A stretch of DNA of 64,000 nucleotides from Paenibacillus oenotherae (GCF_019443105.1 NZ_JAHZIJ010000010.1:1-64000), one strand, 5' to 3'. Counted from the first letter of the stretch, positions 8,572 through 17,513 are shown. A program made the numbers and translations. The notes: generated by a model not told the origin, from the sequence alone.

Positions 8572-10565
8572 CGAACCTCCCCCTCTCCCTCTCCGGCTTG
8601 AGGCAAGTTAAGCGCATTCGCCCCTTGTGCAGCGGCGGGCATTCGAGGGATCTCGATCGTAACGGTCGTCCCTTCCTCCTGCTCACTCTCATACGTCAAC
8701 CCATACTCCTCGCCAAAATAAATCCGTATCCGCTCCTGCACATTATGAACGCCAACGCCAGAGCCTGAATAGCTGACACTATCCCGTCCGGGCGCAGCGT
8801 TCCCGCGCTCAGTACTGTTTGTCCGGTCCATCCCACCGCTATCCTTGCCATCCGCGCTTATTCCCGCAGTCCCCGCGCCCTTGCCATCCGCGCTTATGCC
8901 CGCAGTCCCCGCGCCTTCGGCAACCCCGGCAACTCCGGCAGCCCCGACTGCTCCGGAGGCTTCGACTGCTCCGGCAATTCCGCTGCCGCGGCGGAATGTT
9001 CCGGCAATAATCTCTGCGAGCTTCTGCGGTGACATGCCAAGTCCATTGTCACGAATCGTGAACCGCACCCGATTATTCACAGCTTCCGCGCGCACTTCAA
9101 TACAGCCCTCATCCACCATCCGCTCGATGCCGTGAATGATCGCATTCTCGATAATGGGCTGGAGAATCAGCTTAATCGTAGTACAGGCCAGCACTTCCTC
9201 GTCAGCCTCAATCGTGAAATTGAATTTATTTTTGAAACGAATCTGCTGGATCGTCAAATAATGCCGCGCATGCTCCAGCTCCTCAGCAACCGTCACGATC
9301 GTCTGCCCTTTATTCAGGCTGATGCGGAACAGCTTCGACAAGGAGGTAATCGTCTTGATAATGTCCTCATTCTTGCTCATGCCCACCATCCGCACGACCG
9401 AATTGAGCGTGTTATACAGAAAATGCGGATTGATTTGCGCCTGCAGCGCCTCAAGCTCATACTTGCGCTTCGCTTCCTGCTCCAGCACAATCTGATTCAT
9501 CAGCGCCTTGATCTTGGCCATCATCAGATTGTAGCGCTGCGACAGCCGCTCCACCTCAAGTGCGCCGCGCACCTCCACGCCCGTGTTGAAATCCCCCCGC
9601 TCCACCGTCTTCATCGCCTTCTCCAACTGTTTGATCGGACGTGAAATACGCGCAGACATAATGGCCGAGATCACCACGACGAGCAGGAGCACAATAAGCA
9701 GCACCCTGAGCATATAGTCATTGACCTCCTGTTTGGAAGTCATAACCTCATCCATATAAGAAACACCGACGACCTTCCATCCGATGTTGTTTACCGTCTT
9801 GATTGTAATAAGCCTGTCCTCGCCTGTTGAATCATCGATATAGTTGCCGTACGCATACTTCAGGGCAGGCTCCACATTCTCGTATTTCAAACCGATATAA
9901 ATAAGCTGCTGCTGGGGATGATAAACAATATTGCCTGCCGAATCGTCGATAATATACACATAGCCCTTCTTCCCAAGGCTGACCCGCTGGCATAATTCAT
10001 CGATCTTCTTGAAGTTGACATCGACCAGCAGCACCGCATTCGTCTGCACGCCATTGTGCATAAGGGTAATGCCTTTACTCATGGAAACGACCCATCTGTA
10101 GGAGCCGCGGTATATATTCTGGATATGAGGGAGAGAAAAACTGAGGTGATTAGGCGTCTCCACAGCAGATTTGAACCAATTCTGCTCGGTGAGCTTAATG
10201 GTGGAGCGGATTTCCTGCATCGGGTGGTTCGTAAGCAGCTCGCCACTGTCCGTGAACAGGGAGAGCGAGATAATGTCCTCCCGAGTCCGCATAATGGTGT
10301 CCAGTTCACTTAGGAACGTATCTTGATCAATAGCCTCGCTATTCTTGATCGTTCCATCAATCACCTTGAACACCTCGGTCATGCCGCGCACATAATCCTC
10401 CAGATTATAGCTGACCTGCTCCACAATCTGCTGCGTGCTGACAATCGCGCTCTGCTCCTCGGTCGTCGAGAATTTATCATAGAGAAGCAGGCCTAGCAGG
10501 CTGATCACAATAACGGAGAACAAGCTGAATGAAGCAGTAATAATGAACTGAATGCTTTTTCTCAT
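8568..10565 (-). CDS. YesM-type sensor histidine kinase with an Ala/Gly-rich insert
   Basis: The 665-residue kinase has a membrane helix (about 7-29), an extracellular dCache-like domain (36-280), a second helix (285-304), HAMP (305-357), a His_kinase domain with phospho-acceptor His in ALQAQINPHFLYN (residue 381), and an ATPase domain with IIENAIIHG and DNGLGM. Between DNGLGM and the GSGVGVHNVQERI box is a low-complexity stretch of about 70 residues (528-598) with two 12-residue repeats. That place is the ATP lid, so the insert is unusual. Start at 10565 is 5 bp after yesN and has AGAGGA upstream. It presumably phosphorylates YesN. Confidence 0.88.
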   Translation of the reverse strand: MRKSIQFIITASFSLFSVIVISLLGLLLYDKFSTTEEQSAIVSTQQIVEQVSYNLEDYVRGMTEVFKVIDGTIKNSEAIDQDTFLSELDTIMRTREDIISLSLFTDSGELLTNHPMQEIRSTIKLTEQNWFKSAVETPNHLSFSLPHIQNIYRGSYRWVVSMSKGITLMHNGVQTNAVLLVDVNFKKIDELCQRVSLGKKGYVYIIDDSAGNIVYHPQQQLIYIGLKYENVEPALKYAYGNYIDDSTGEDRLITIKTVNNIGWKVVGVSYMDEVMTSKQEVNDYMLRVLLIVLLLVVVISAIMSARISRPIKQLEKAMKTVERGDFNTGVEVRGALEVERLSQRYNLMMAKIKALMNQIVLEQEAKRKYELEALQAQINPHFLYNTLNSVVRMVGMSKNEDIIKTITSLSKLFRISLNKGQTIVTVAEELEHARHYLTIQQIRFKNKFNFTIEADEEVLACTTIKLILQPIIENAIIHGIERMVDEGCIEVRAEAVNNRVRFTIRDNGLGMSPQKLAEIIAGTFRRGSGIAGAVEASGAVGAAGVAGVAEGAGTAGISADGKGAGTAGISADGKDSGGMDRTNSTERGNAAPGRDSVSYSGSGVGVHNVQERIRIYFGEEYGLTYESEQEEGTTVTIEIPRMPAAAQGANALNLPQAGEGEGEVR
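8843..8914. repeat. 36-bp tandem repeat inside the kinase gene
   Basis: Two 36-bp units (8843-8878 and 8879-8914) differ at one base and encode GAGTAGISADGK twice. They lie in the low-complexity insert of the kinase; the unit length keeps the frame. Confidence 0.8.
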
Positions 10566-10570
10566 GGCGT

Positions 10571-12262
10571 CTAATCCTCTTTGGACCGATTTCTGTACTC
10601 TTTGGGAGATATGCCAACCTGCTTCTTGAAGCAAAAGCTAAAATAATTAGGATCCCCGAACCCGACCTGCTCCGCAATCTCGAATGCTTTGAGCTCCGTT
10701 GTCCGCAGCAGCCGCTGAGCGGCTTCCATCCGAATATTCATCAAATAGCTGACGAAGGTCAGCTTCACTTCCTTCTTGAACACACTGCTGAAGTAGCCCG
10801 CGCTTATATGCAGATGACCGCACACTTTGTTGACCGAAATATCACTGTCCGTATAATTCGCCTTCGTATAATCGATCGCTTGCTGGACAAGCTGCTTGTA
10901 TGAATGCTGCCTGCTGCACGTAATATGCTGCACCAGCTTGATGCACAGCGAGGCGAACCATTCTCTGGCCGCCTGCAGGCTGTCCAGCTTCATAAGATCA
11001 GTGAAGATCATATTGCCGCCGCCCATAATATCATCCAGATCCGCATCGGCATCCTTTGCCGCCCGCAATACAGCAGTGAGCAGCTCCAGCATGAATACCT
11101 GATAATCCTTGTAGGAGGCATGGACTTGCCCGATTTCATCGAACAGCGCGTTGACCGCTTCCCGCATCTCCTCCTCCGTCCCCACCTTCATGCATCTGAC
11201 GAGCGCCTGCTCCTTCAGCTCATCGAATCGCAGCTTGTTCACAAAACGCCGCTCGACATCGCCGATGAAAATAATCCGGTTGCCTCCCTGAACAATACGG
11301 TAATCAAGCGCATGCAGCGCATCGTTATAACCGTTCTTAAGCTCGGCAAGCTCAGTCACCGGGGCGCCTACGCCAATAGTAACAGTCAGCTTGAGCCACC
11401 GCTCAATATGATGCACTGTCTCCTGCAATACACTTAGCGTCTCCTGAAGAACCGCTTCCAAATCATCCCGTTCACTAATCGTAAGCAGAATAACATGATT
11501 CTGATAGATGAAGGCCTTGCCCATGGCCTGCTTCACCCACAGCTCCTCCGCAATATTCAACACAGCGAACAGCTTCAGGTCAATATCGCCGGAGGAGCGC
11601 AGCGAGCCTTCGCTCTGCTGCGGGCCCCCGTTCCCGCTCTCGCCCCCGCTTCCACTTCCGTTTCCGTTCCCACCTGCTGCCCCTGCCGCATTTTGCTGAA
11701 GAGTAATCGCCGATACAATGTAGCATCGTCCCGTAAGCTGCAGACCGTAGCTGCGTGCTTTCTCTTCGATCTGCCAGATCGGGAGCTTCCGCGACAGCAG
11801 GGAGGCAAGGAAAGTCTCGCGCATGACCGGAAGGCTTGTCCGGTAATGCTCCCTGAGCAGCTCCATATCTTCACGGCGGGCTGCCTCCGCGTCGATCCGT
11901 TCCTTGACCTTGTGCAGCACCTGCACAATCTGGCTCCCGTCGAACGGCTTCAATACATATTCATCCACATCGAGCTTGATCGCTCTTTGGGCATATTCGA
12001 ACTCCTCGTAGCCTGAGATCAGTACAATTCTCGTCGCAGGATAGGTGCTGCGAATCCAATCCGACAGCGCAAGCCCGTCCATGAACGGCATGCTAATATC
12101 TGTCAGTACGACATCCGGCTCATGCCGCTCGATCAGTTCCATCGCTTCCCTGCCGTTCTCAGCCGTGTCCACAATGTCGAAGCCGTAACGATTCCAATCG
12201 ATTTCGTGCAGAAGCCCTTCCCTTACATCGGCTTCGTCATCAACAAGCAGCAGCTTGTACAT
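10571..12262 (-). CDS. YesN-type response regulator (REC + AraC HTH)
   Basis: The 563-residue product begins with a receiver domain (LLLVDDEADVREG, phospho-acceptor Asp55 in VVLTDISMPFMDG, Lys in LKPFDG) and ends with two AraC-type helix-turn-helix motifs (DISVNKVCGHLHISAGYFSSV; EIAEQVGFGDPNYFSFCFKK). The middle part carries a Gly/Asn/Ser-rich insert at about 191-225, echoing the insert in the partner kinase. AAGGAGG precedes the start. It heads yesN-yesM-sensor and probably activates mglBAC. Confidence 0.9.
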   Translation of the reverse strand: MYKLLLVDDEADVREGLLHEIDWNRYGFDIVDTAENGREAMELIERHEPDVVLTDISMPFMDGLALSDWIRSTYPATRIVLISGYEEFEYAQRAIKLDVDEYVLKPFDGSQIVQVLHKVKERIDAEAARREDMELLREHYRTSLPVMRETFLASLLSRKLPIWQIEEKARSYGLQLTGRCYIVSAITLQQNAAGAAGGNGNGSGSGGESGNGGPQQSEGSLRSSGDIDLKLFAVLNIAEELWVKQAMGKAFIYQNHVILLTISERDDLEAVLQETLSVLQETVHHIERWLKLTVTIGVGAPVTELAELKNGYNDALHALDYRIVQGGNRIIFIGDVERRFVNKLRFDELKEQALVRCMKVGTEEEMREAVNALFDEIGQVHASYKDYQVFMLELLTAVLRAAKDADADLDDIMGGGNMIFTDLMKLDSLQAAREWFASLCIKLVQHITCSRQHSYKQLVQQAIDYTKANYTDSDISVNKVCGHLHISAGYFSSVFKKEVKLTFVSYLMNIRMEAAQRLLRTTELKAFEIAEQVGFGDPNYFSFCFKKQVGISPKEYRNRSKED

Positions 12263-12299
12263 GTAAGCGCCTCCTTCACGAACCTATCACATCAGACCC

Positions 12300-12327
12300 A
12301 TTATACATCCAATTTTGGTTTTGTAAA
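12300..12327 (-). promoter_or_regulatory. Promoter of the yesN operon
   Basis: On the minus strand TTTACA (12322-12327), a 16-bp spacer and TATAAT (12300-12305) form a good SigA-type promoter some 40 bp before the yesN start. It begins right after the terminator of the chorismate mutase gene. Confidence 0.65.
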
Positions 12328-12332
12328 AAAAT

Positions 12333-12366
12333 AAAAAAAGAGCCAGAAAGCTTCTGCTTCAGCTCC
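12333..12366 (-). terminator. Terminator of the chorismate mutase gene
   Basis: A hairpin (GAGC/GCTC and AAGC/GCTT arms) followed by seven T on the minus strand, directly after the end of the chorismate mutase gene. Confidence 0.65.
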
Positions 12367-12385
12367 CTGACCCTTACCTATCCCA

Positions 12386-12664
12386 TTATCCCTTGCTAAT
12401 AAGCTCCCGCTGCAAATTCGAGTACTCGTCAAAAATCTGCTGAAAAATCGTTCTGATCATTCCATCCGTGAGCAATCCGTTATTCCTGCTGCACAGGCTG
12501 CGGAGAATAAGCTCTTCTCTCTCGGGATCAAACACCTGCATCCCTATCTCCTGTTTGGCCTTGCCGATCTCGATCACAATCTCCGCGCGTTTGTTCAATA
12601 TAGTTAATAGCTCATCGTTAATAGCATCTATCTGCACTCTGAGCTGGTTTAATTTGTCTGACAT
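12386..12664 (-). CDS. Chorismate mutase, AroQ class
   Basis: The 92-residue, all-helical product has the AroQ pattern: LRVQIDAINDELLTILNKRAEIVIEIGKAK in helix 1, the catalytic Arg and Lys seen in RVQID and IGKAK, then DPEREELIL and a C-terminal helix with Gln. It turns chorismate into prephenate for phenylalanine and tyrosine. It resembles the N-terminal mutase domain of Bacillus DAHP synthase but stands alone and ends in its own terminator. AGGAG precedes the ATG. Confidence 0.85.
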   Translation of the reverse strand: MSDKLNQLRVQIDAINDELLTILNKRAEIVIEIGKAKQEIGMQVFDPEREELILRSLCSRNNGLLTDGMIRTIFQQIFDEYSNLQRELISKG

Positions 12665-12996
12665 GACTTAGCTCCTCTTACTGTTATTTGATAGGCCTCT
12701 CTATTACGGCCAACTCTATCATTGTAACATATATCGAGGTTTCCCAGAGCGATTCTGTCATTCTAATCTTGATTCTTGATCAGCCAGTGGAATACAACGA
12801 ATAACGTGCCGGAGCGCTCCACAGTAATATTGCGATTGACATTGTGTCAGCAGAAAGAGTGGAAGAGAAAGTGCAGCAGGTATGAGTGAGTGAGTGAGTG
12901 TATGTGTATGTGTATGTATGTGTATGTGTATGTGTATGTGTGCATGTGTGCGTATGTGTGCATCTGAATGTTTGTATGAAATAGTAAAGTAATATT
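12665..12996. repeat. Intergenic microsatellite (GTGTAT-type)
   Basis: The stretch from about 12884 to 12965 is a G/T-rich microsatellite, first GAGT units, then GTGTAT/GTAT units. It gives false His-Thr-rich open frames on the minus strand. Nothing else is recognised between the chorismate mutase promoter and the hairpin cluster. Confidence 0.75.
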
Positions 12997-13174
12997 CCTG
13001 CGTAAGCGCAGGCATTTTAGTCGAAATAGGCCCCTAGTGGACAAACACATGCGATTGTGCAGGAATTATGAGTGGAAATCAGTCTTTTGAGATAAATTCG
13101 GTGAAATACCTGCGCTTTGGCAGGCTTTTCAACTTGGGCAGCCTCGAACGGAAGAAAGCCTGCTCTTTCGCAGG
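12997..13174. repeat. Palindromic repeat cluster 2
   Basis: Four hairpins of the CCTGC...GCAGG family: CCTGCGTAAGCGCAGG (12997-13012), a degenerate copy (13047-13062), CCTGCGCTTTGGCAGG (13109-13124) and CCTGCTCTTTCGCAGG (13159-13174), about 50 bp apart. Confidence 0.8.
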
Positions 13175-13259
13175 CATGTTCGCCGTTTAGAGAATCGCTG
13201 CCCTCGGCAAGAGGCATTTCAACAGTCAGAGGAGAGTGGCCCTCTCCTCGAACCATACC

Positions 13260-13366
13260 CTCTCCATCTCAATCTCCATCTCCATCTCCATCTACATCTA
13301 CATCTCCATCTACATCTACATCTACATCTACATCTACATCTACATCGCTATCTCCATCTCTACCAT
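13260..13366. repeat. Hexanucleotide tandem repeat (CATCTM)n
   Basis: About seventeen units of CATCTC or CATCTA in a row. The stretch is open in several frames but does not encode a credible protein. Confidence 0.85.
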
Positions 13367-13578
13367 GACAGCCAGCCGTAGGTCTTATAATCATGCGGAA
13401 CAATCGTATAATACTCTTCTTGAAGCATTCTGTCTTTCATTCTGCGTCGGAACGTTCTTTGCGTGATGTTTCGAATAAACTTGCTTTCATGCCCATAGCA
13501 GTGCTTGGTGCGACGGTGATTACGATAGCTGTAAAGCTTCTTCAATCGTGGATAGAGCCTCTTTTTCTTATCAAACAT
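13360..13578 (-). CDS. Small basic hypothetical protein
   Basis: A 72-residue frame starting MFDKKKRLYPRLKKLYS with many Lys, Arg, His and Tyr and ending YKTYGWLSW. An AGGGAT ribosome-like site stands 5 bases before the ATG at 13578. I recognise no family. The end abuts the hexanucleotide repeat. It could be a real small gene or chance coding. Confidence 0.4.
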   Translation of the reverse strand: MFDKKKRLYPRLKKLYSYRNHRRTKHCYGHESKFIRNITQRTFRRRMKDRMLQEEYYTIVPHDYKTYGWLSW

Positions 13579-13921
13579 TTCATATCCCTGGCACACCCTT
13601 TATATTTGCCTGCAAGCAGGCAGGAAGCAGCGTACCTAGAGGTCGATCATATAAGGTCCAAGCATATTCCCGACTCCATTCCAATAAATTTGATTTCCTA
13701 TATATTACAATAAAAACTGGAATATGATAATTTCCATCCCACATGCCCTCCACAAAATAATAGCCAGCTCTGTCCCCCCACATGCAACTTAATAAACTTT
13801 CGCTCCGTTAACTATATTGGGAATAATTAGATATGGTCTAAAGAAAAGCATATTACTGCTGCTTCGTGATAATTATTGCGGGCATGCGATTGCAAGCATA
13901 CATTGGGAGGTGGAGAAAAGA

Positions 13922-14500
13922 ATGTCCTGGTCCAAAATCATGCGGGTCCTTATCACATTTGCATTTGTAATTCTGCTCGTCTATTGCTGGTTGTTCTATC
14001 AGGAGCGAGCTGCTAACACAAGAAATTTCCAAACCTTTTCTTCCAGCTTCTATAATAAGGTCGATTCCCTCGTCCTCACGATAGACAAATTACTTGAGGG
14101 TGGAAACAGCGGTCTTGCCTCCCGTCTCAATGAATTGGAGAACAAGCTGATTAAAACCGACCTTACCCTTTATCAGGGCTACTCCTTCTTGAACGATTCG
14201 ATTTATTACAGCACCTATTTTGAGATGCTGAACAATATGATACATGGCATTCATGCAGACGGCCCCGCAACCAAAGTGGTTATTCCTCCCTTCGATGAGG
14301 ATAGCCGTCTCGATGAAAGCGAGATCAATTATCTGAAGCTGATGAGGGATCAACTGAACGGGATCAGGCAAGCCATGCTCGATAAAGCAACGGGGCAGGC
14401 CAGAGGTGACATTGGCATTAATGAATTCAATGAAATATTAAAGCCGATAACCATTGAGGATATTTATAGTTTCTATCGTAAAGCACAGGAGATGAAGTGA
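13922..14500 (+). CDS. Hypothetical membrane-anchored protein
   Basis: The 192-residue product has one N-terminal membrane helix (VLITFAFVILLVYCWLFY, about residues 8-25) and a soluble outer part rich in charged residues, with predicted helices (SLVLTIDKLLEGG; LKLMRDQLNGIRQAM). I recognise no family. GGAGG stands 11 bases before the ATG at 13922; the frame is open 35 codons further up but without a ribosome site there. It is followed by a terminator that serves the convergent gene. Confidence 0.7.
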   Translation: MSWSKIMRVLITFAFVILLVYCWLFYQERAANTRNFQTFSSSFYNKVDSLVLTIDKLLEGGNSGLASRLNELENKLIKTDLTLYQGYSFLNDSIYYSTYFEMLNNMIHGIHADGPATKVVIPPFDEDSRLDESEINYLKLMRDQLNGIRQAMLDKATGQARGDIGINEFNEILKPITIEDIYSFYRKAQEMK

Positions 14501-14531
14501 TCGCCACAGCAAGCAAGCACATAATAACAAC

Positions 14532-14565
14532 AAAAAAGCCTTGTCCCCATACGAACGGGCAAGGC
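14532..14565 (-). terminator. Terminator between convergent hypothetical genes
   Basis: GCCTTG-CCC arms pair with GGG-CAAGGC around a small loop; on the minus strand a run of six T follows. It suits the small gene at 14581-14769. Confidence 0.75.
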
Positions 14566-14580
14566 AGATATTTAACCTAT

Positions 14581-14769
14581 TCAGCTAACCGAAGACCTAA
14601 GTTTCCCCAGCTCATATTCGACCAGCGTTGTAAGTTCGTCTTCATATCCGCCCATGATCCGGTATTTACGGATATAATCCTTGACGAACTTGCGTGGGTC
14701 CTTGGGTTGAAAAATTCTCGTTAGTTCCGTTAGGCTTTCCTTGACTTCATTATGGCCGCGTTTAGCCAT
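14581..14769 (-). CDS. Small hypothetical protein
   Basis: A 62-residue charged, helical protein (MAKRGHNEVKESLTELTRIF ... VEYELGKLRSSVS) with a strong GGGAGGGG ribosome site and its own terminator. No family is recognised; it has no membrane segment or Cys motif. Confidence 0.65.
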   Translation of the reverse strand: MAKRGHNEVKESLTELTRIFQPKDPRKFVKDYIRKYRIMGGYEDELTTLVEYELGKLRSSVS

Positions 14770-15004
14770 GAAATCCCCTCCCTATCATCGGTTGGTGGTC
14801 CTAGACATTCATGTACGAGAACGCGAACGAGTTGTATGCCGTCCGCTACTACCCTTCAAGCAAAGCAAGCAATAGAACTGAACAAGGCGACTGCATCCAT
14901 CATTGAAGCCATATAGAATTTTCTCATTTGTTTCATTTGTCAGTCAATTATAACATTTCTGAAGCTAAGATAAAAGCGAACACAATCTATATTTTCCTAA
15001 AAGA

Positions 15005-15211
15005 TCATTCGTTGTCGGTATCTGTCAATTGGGCGCCATTAGCGGGCCGCTCTTCGGAATGTTCGGAGACTGTCGGTGCGGGTTCCTGCATCTGCGGGCG
15101 GGAAGTAGACCAAGCGCTGTTCTTATACATCCGCAAGTAAGCCATAACCCCGACTATCGCAACAAGAATGCCAAATGCAATGACACAGATCGTTACCCAT
15201 GGACTAACCAC
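15005..15211 (-). CDS. Small single-pass membrane protein, hypothetical
   Basis: A 68-residue product with one membrane helix (TICVIAFGILVAIVGVMAY) and a hydrophilic, acidic tail. The GTG at 15211 is preferred because GGGAGGGG stands six bases before it; a GTG six codons upstream is possible. No family recognised. Confidence 0.6.
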   Translation of the reverse strand: MVSPWVTICVIAFGILVAIVGVMAYLRMYKNSAWSTSRPQMQEPAPTVSEHSEERPANGAQLTDTDNE

Positions 15212-15324
15212 ATGCAGCCCCTCCCTCACCCGTTAGATTTTCCAATATGGCCTAAGTATAGGGGAAATAGAGAACGCTTTCAATGTTATAGGCCATCTGA
15301 TACAGAATTGTAACAATGTCATAT

Positions 15325-15756
15325 TCACTTAATACGTCGAAATGAACCGCTGCCCCAAGCCAGCAAATCCCCCTCATCTCCAAACACGCTTCCCTGCAGT
15401 GTCAAAGTCCGGTTCGCGCGGTGAATCAGCTCGGCTTCACAGGTGATAATACCGGCACTCTCGCTTTTCAAATAGTTAATATTCATCTGCGCCGTTACTG
15501 TCTTCTCATCCGGGCAAGATTGAACGACAACCAATCCCATTGCATTATCGATCAAAGTGGCGATGACGCCGCCGTGAACAAGGCCGAACAGGTTCAAATG
15601 ATGGGGGCGCACCTCCAGGCAGATAACGGCTTTGCCCTTCTCAGCCCTTACGACCTCACAGCCGATATATCCCCAGAACGTTGTCTTCGCATCCTCCCCC
15701 AGCCGCATCAAGCTCCCCGACTGATCAGCCTGCTCCTTGAACCATTGCTCCTTCAT
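15325..15756 (-). CDS. PaaI-family hotdog thioesterase
   Basis: The 143-residue product has the hotdog-fold signature LVHGGVIATLIDNAMGL (HGG motif, catalytic Asp) and later TAQMNINYLKS. The family hydrolyses acyl-CoA thioesters. Its ATG overlaps the stop of the acyl-CoA ligase gene (ATGA), so it is the last gene of the beta-oxidation operon and may release CoA from dead-end acyl-CoAs. Confidence 0.85.
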   Translation of the reverse strand: MKEQWFKEQADQSGSLMRLGEDAKTTFWGYIGCEVVRAEKGKAVICLEVRPHHLNLFGLVHGGVIATLIDNAMGLVVVQSCPDEKTVTAQMNINYLKSESAGIITCEAELIHRANRTLTLQGSVFGDEGDLLAWGSGSFRRIK

Positions 15757-17483
15757 GTCTTATCCTCCTTCCCGCTCCGGATGTCTTCAGAGAGCTCCTC
15801 TTCCTGAAGCTTGCGGCGCAGCACCTTGCCGATCATCGACATCGGAAGCTCATCGCGGAAGACATAGTAATGAGGGACCTTAAAAGCAGCCAGCCGGTCG
15901 CGGCACCAGCGATCAAGCTGCATATGGGATACCTTCGAACCGCCCCGCAGCACGATAAACGCTTTAACCGTCTCCCCCCGGTAGAGATCCTTCACGCCTA
16001 TGACTGCTGCATGCTGAACACCCGGATGCTCATAAAGCACCTCCTCCACCTCTCGCGGATACACGTTGAAGCCGCCTGCAATAATGACATCCTTCATCCG
16101 GTCTACAATGGTGAAGAAGCCGTCCTCATCCATAATCGCCAAATCCCCGGTGTGCAGCCACCCGTCTCTTAATACGCTTGCTGTTTCCTGAGGCCGGTTC
16201 CAATATCCCCGCATGACCTGCGGTCCCGAAATCGCAAGCTCCCCCATCATGCCCGCCGGCAGCGTTTCTCCTGTCACCGGATCAACAATGCGAGCGTCGG
16301 TCCCGGGAAGCGGGAGGCCGATCGTGCCGATTCTGCGAGCCGCCCATATCGGGTTGGCGTGCGTGACCGGAGAAGCTTCCGTCAGTCCATAGCCTTCGAC
16401 AAGCCGTCCCCTCGTCACTGCCTCGAATCTCTCCTGCACATCAAGCGGCAGCGGAGCAGCACCGCTGACACACACTTCAATCGATGATAAATCATATTTA
16501 TTCACATCTCTGTGATTCATGAGTGCAATATACATGGTGGGGGCCCCGGGAAAAACAGTTGGCTTCAGCTTCCGTATCGCCTGCAGCACAGCTTCCGCCT
16601 CGAATCGCGGCAGCAAAATAAGCGTGCCTGCGCGCATAACCGATTGATTCAGCAGCACCGTCAGCCCAAACACGTGGAAGAGCGGCAGAGCAGCCAGAAA
16701 TTTCTCGCAGCCGTCCTTCATCCTGTAGCACCATAGCGCTGTCTGCACCGTATTGGCAATTAAATTGCGGTGGGTGAGCATGACCCCCTTGGGCAATCCC
16801 GTTGTTCCACCCGTGTACTGCAGAATGGCGATATCTTCCGCCGGATTGACAGTGGTCTCCGCAGGCAGCGGCGGGGCACTGCCGAGAAGCTTGCGATACG
16901 AGGACACGCCGTATTGCCCGTAAGGAACAACGGGATGATGGCCCTCCCTCCGCTGCTTGATGGGATAGAGCATATTTAATGGAAAGGGGAGGGCATCCTT
17001 GATCGAGGTCACGATAACATGACACAGCTGCGGAATCGGCCCCTGCTCCGGCACCTCCCCCCTCACCCTCGCAATGCGGGGATAGAGCAGATCCAATGTT
17101 ACGATAGCGCGTGCGCCGCAATCGCACAGCTGATGCTCCAGCTCACGCTCCACATACAGCGGATTTGTCATCACAACGACGGCTCCGGCAAGCAGGGCGC
17201 CAAAATACGCAATGACCGTCTGCGGACAGTTCGGCAGCATAATGGCCACCCGGTCCCCCTTGGCGATTCCCATCAGTTGAAGCCCTGCTGCCATCCGCTG
17301 CGCGGAGGCCAGCAGGCTGCGGTATGATGTCTTTTTGCCGTAGAATAGAAGTGCGTCATGCTCCGGATAAGCTGCGGCAGCTTGCAGCAGCAGATCAGCA
17401 ACCCCCATGTCCGGAACATCTGCCATTGGCGAGACCTCGTGCGGGTATTGCCCGTGCCACGCCCTCCCTTGCGGTTGCTCCAT
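15753..17483 (-). CDS. lcfA: Long-chain fatty-acid--CoA ligase
   Basis: The 576-residue product belongs to the adenylate-forming family: P-loop YTGGTTGLPKG, VEGYGLTEASP, GWLHTGDLAIMDEDGF, and the C-terminal catalytic Lys in MIGKVLRRK. It activates fatty acids with ATP and CoA as the entry to beta-oxidation. RBS GGGGAGAGGG precedes ATG at 17483. Length and motifs match LcfA/FadD. Confidence 0.9.
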   Translation of the reverse strand: MEQPQGRAWHGQYPHEVSPMADVPDMGVADLLLQAAAAYPEHDALLFYGKKTSYRSLLASAQRMAAGLQLMGIAKGDRVAIMLPNCPQTVIAYFGALLAGAVVVMTNPLYVERELEHQLCDCGARAIVTLDLLYPRIARVRGEVPEQGPIPQLCHVIVTSIKDALPFPLNMLYPIKQRREGHHPVVPYGQYGVSSYRKLLGSAPPLPAETTVNPAEDIAILQYTGGTTGLPKGVMLTHRNLIANTVQTALWCYRMKDGCEKFLAALPLFHVFGLTVLLNQSVMRAGTLILLPRFEAEAVLQAIRKLKPTVFPGAPTMYIALMNHRDVNKYDLSSIEVCVSGAAPLPLDVQERFEAVTRGRLVEGYGLTEASPVTHANPIWAARRIGTIGLPLPGTDARIVDPVTGETLPAGMMGELAISGPQVMRGYWNRPQETASVLRDGWLHTGDLAIMDEDGFFTIVDRMKDVIIAGGFNVYPREVEEVLYEHPGVQHAAVIGVKDLYRGETVKAFIVLRGGSKVSHMQLDRWCRDRLAAFKVPHYYVFRDELPMSMIGKVLRRKLQEEELSEDIRSGKEDKT

Positions 17484-17513
17484 ATCCCTCTCCCCTATCT
17501 GCGTGACGCAGCT

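Noticed and set aside
12758-13050. Open frames with His-Thr-His repeats on the minus strand
   Set aside because: They are translations of the G/T microsatellite in two frames, with no ribosome site.
13117-13466. Open frames with Ser-Pro/Ser-Thr or Ile-Ser-Ile repeats on the plus strand
   Set aside because: They read the hexanucleotide repeat and the hairpin cluster; no start signal and no protein-like sequence.
13580-13783. 67-codon frame on the minus strand upstream of the small basic gene
   Set aside because: Reads fairly protein-like but has no ribosome site and overlaps the next frame; kept out of the list.
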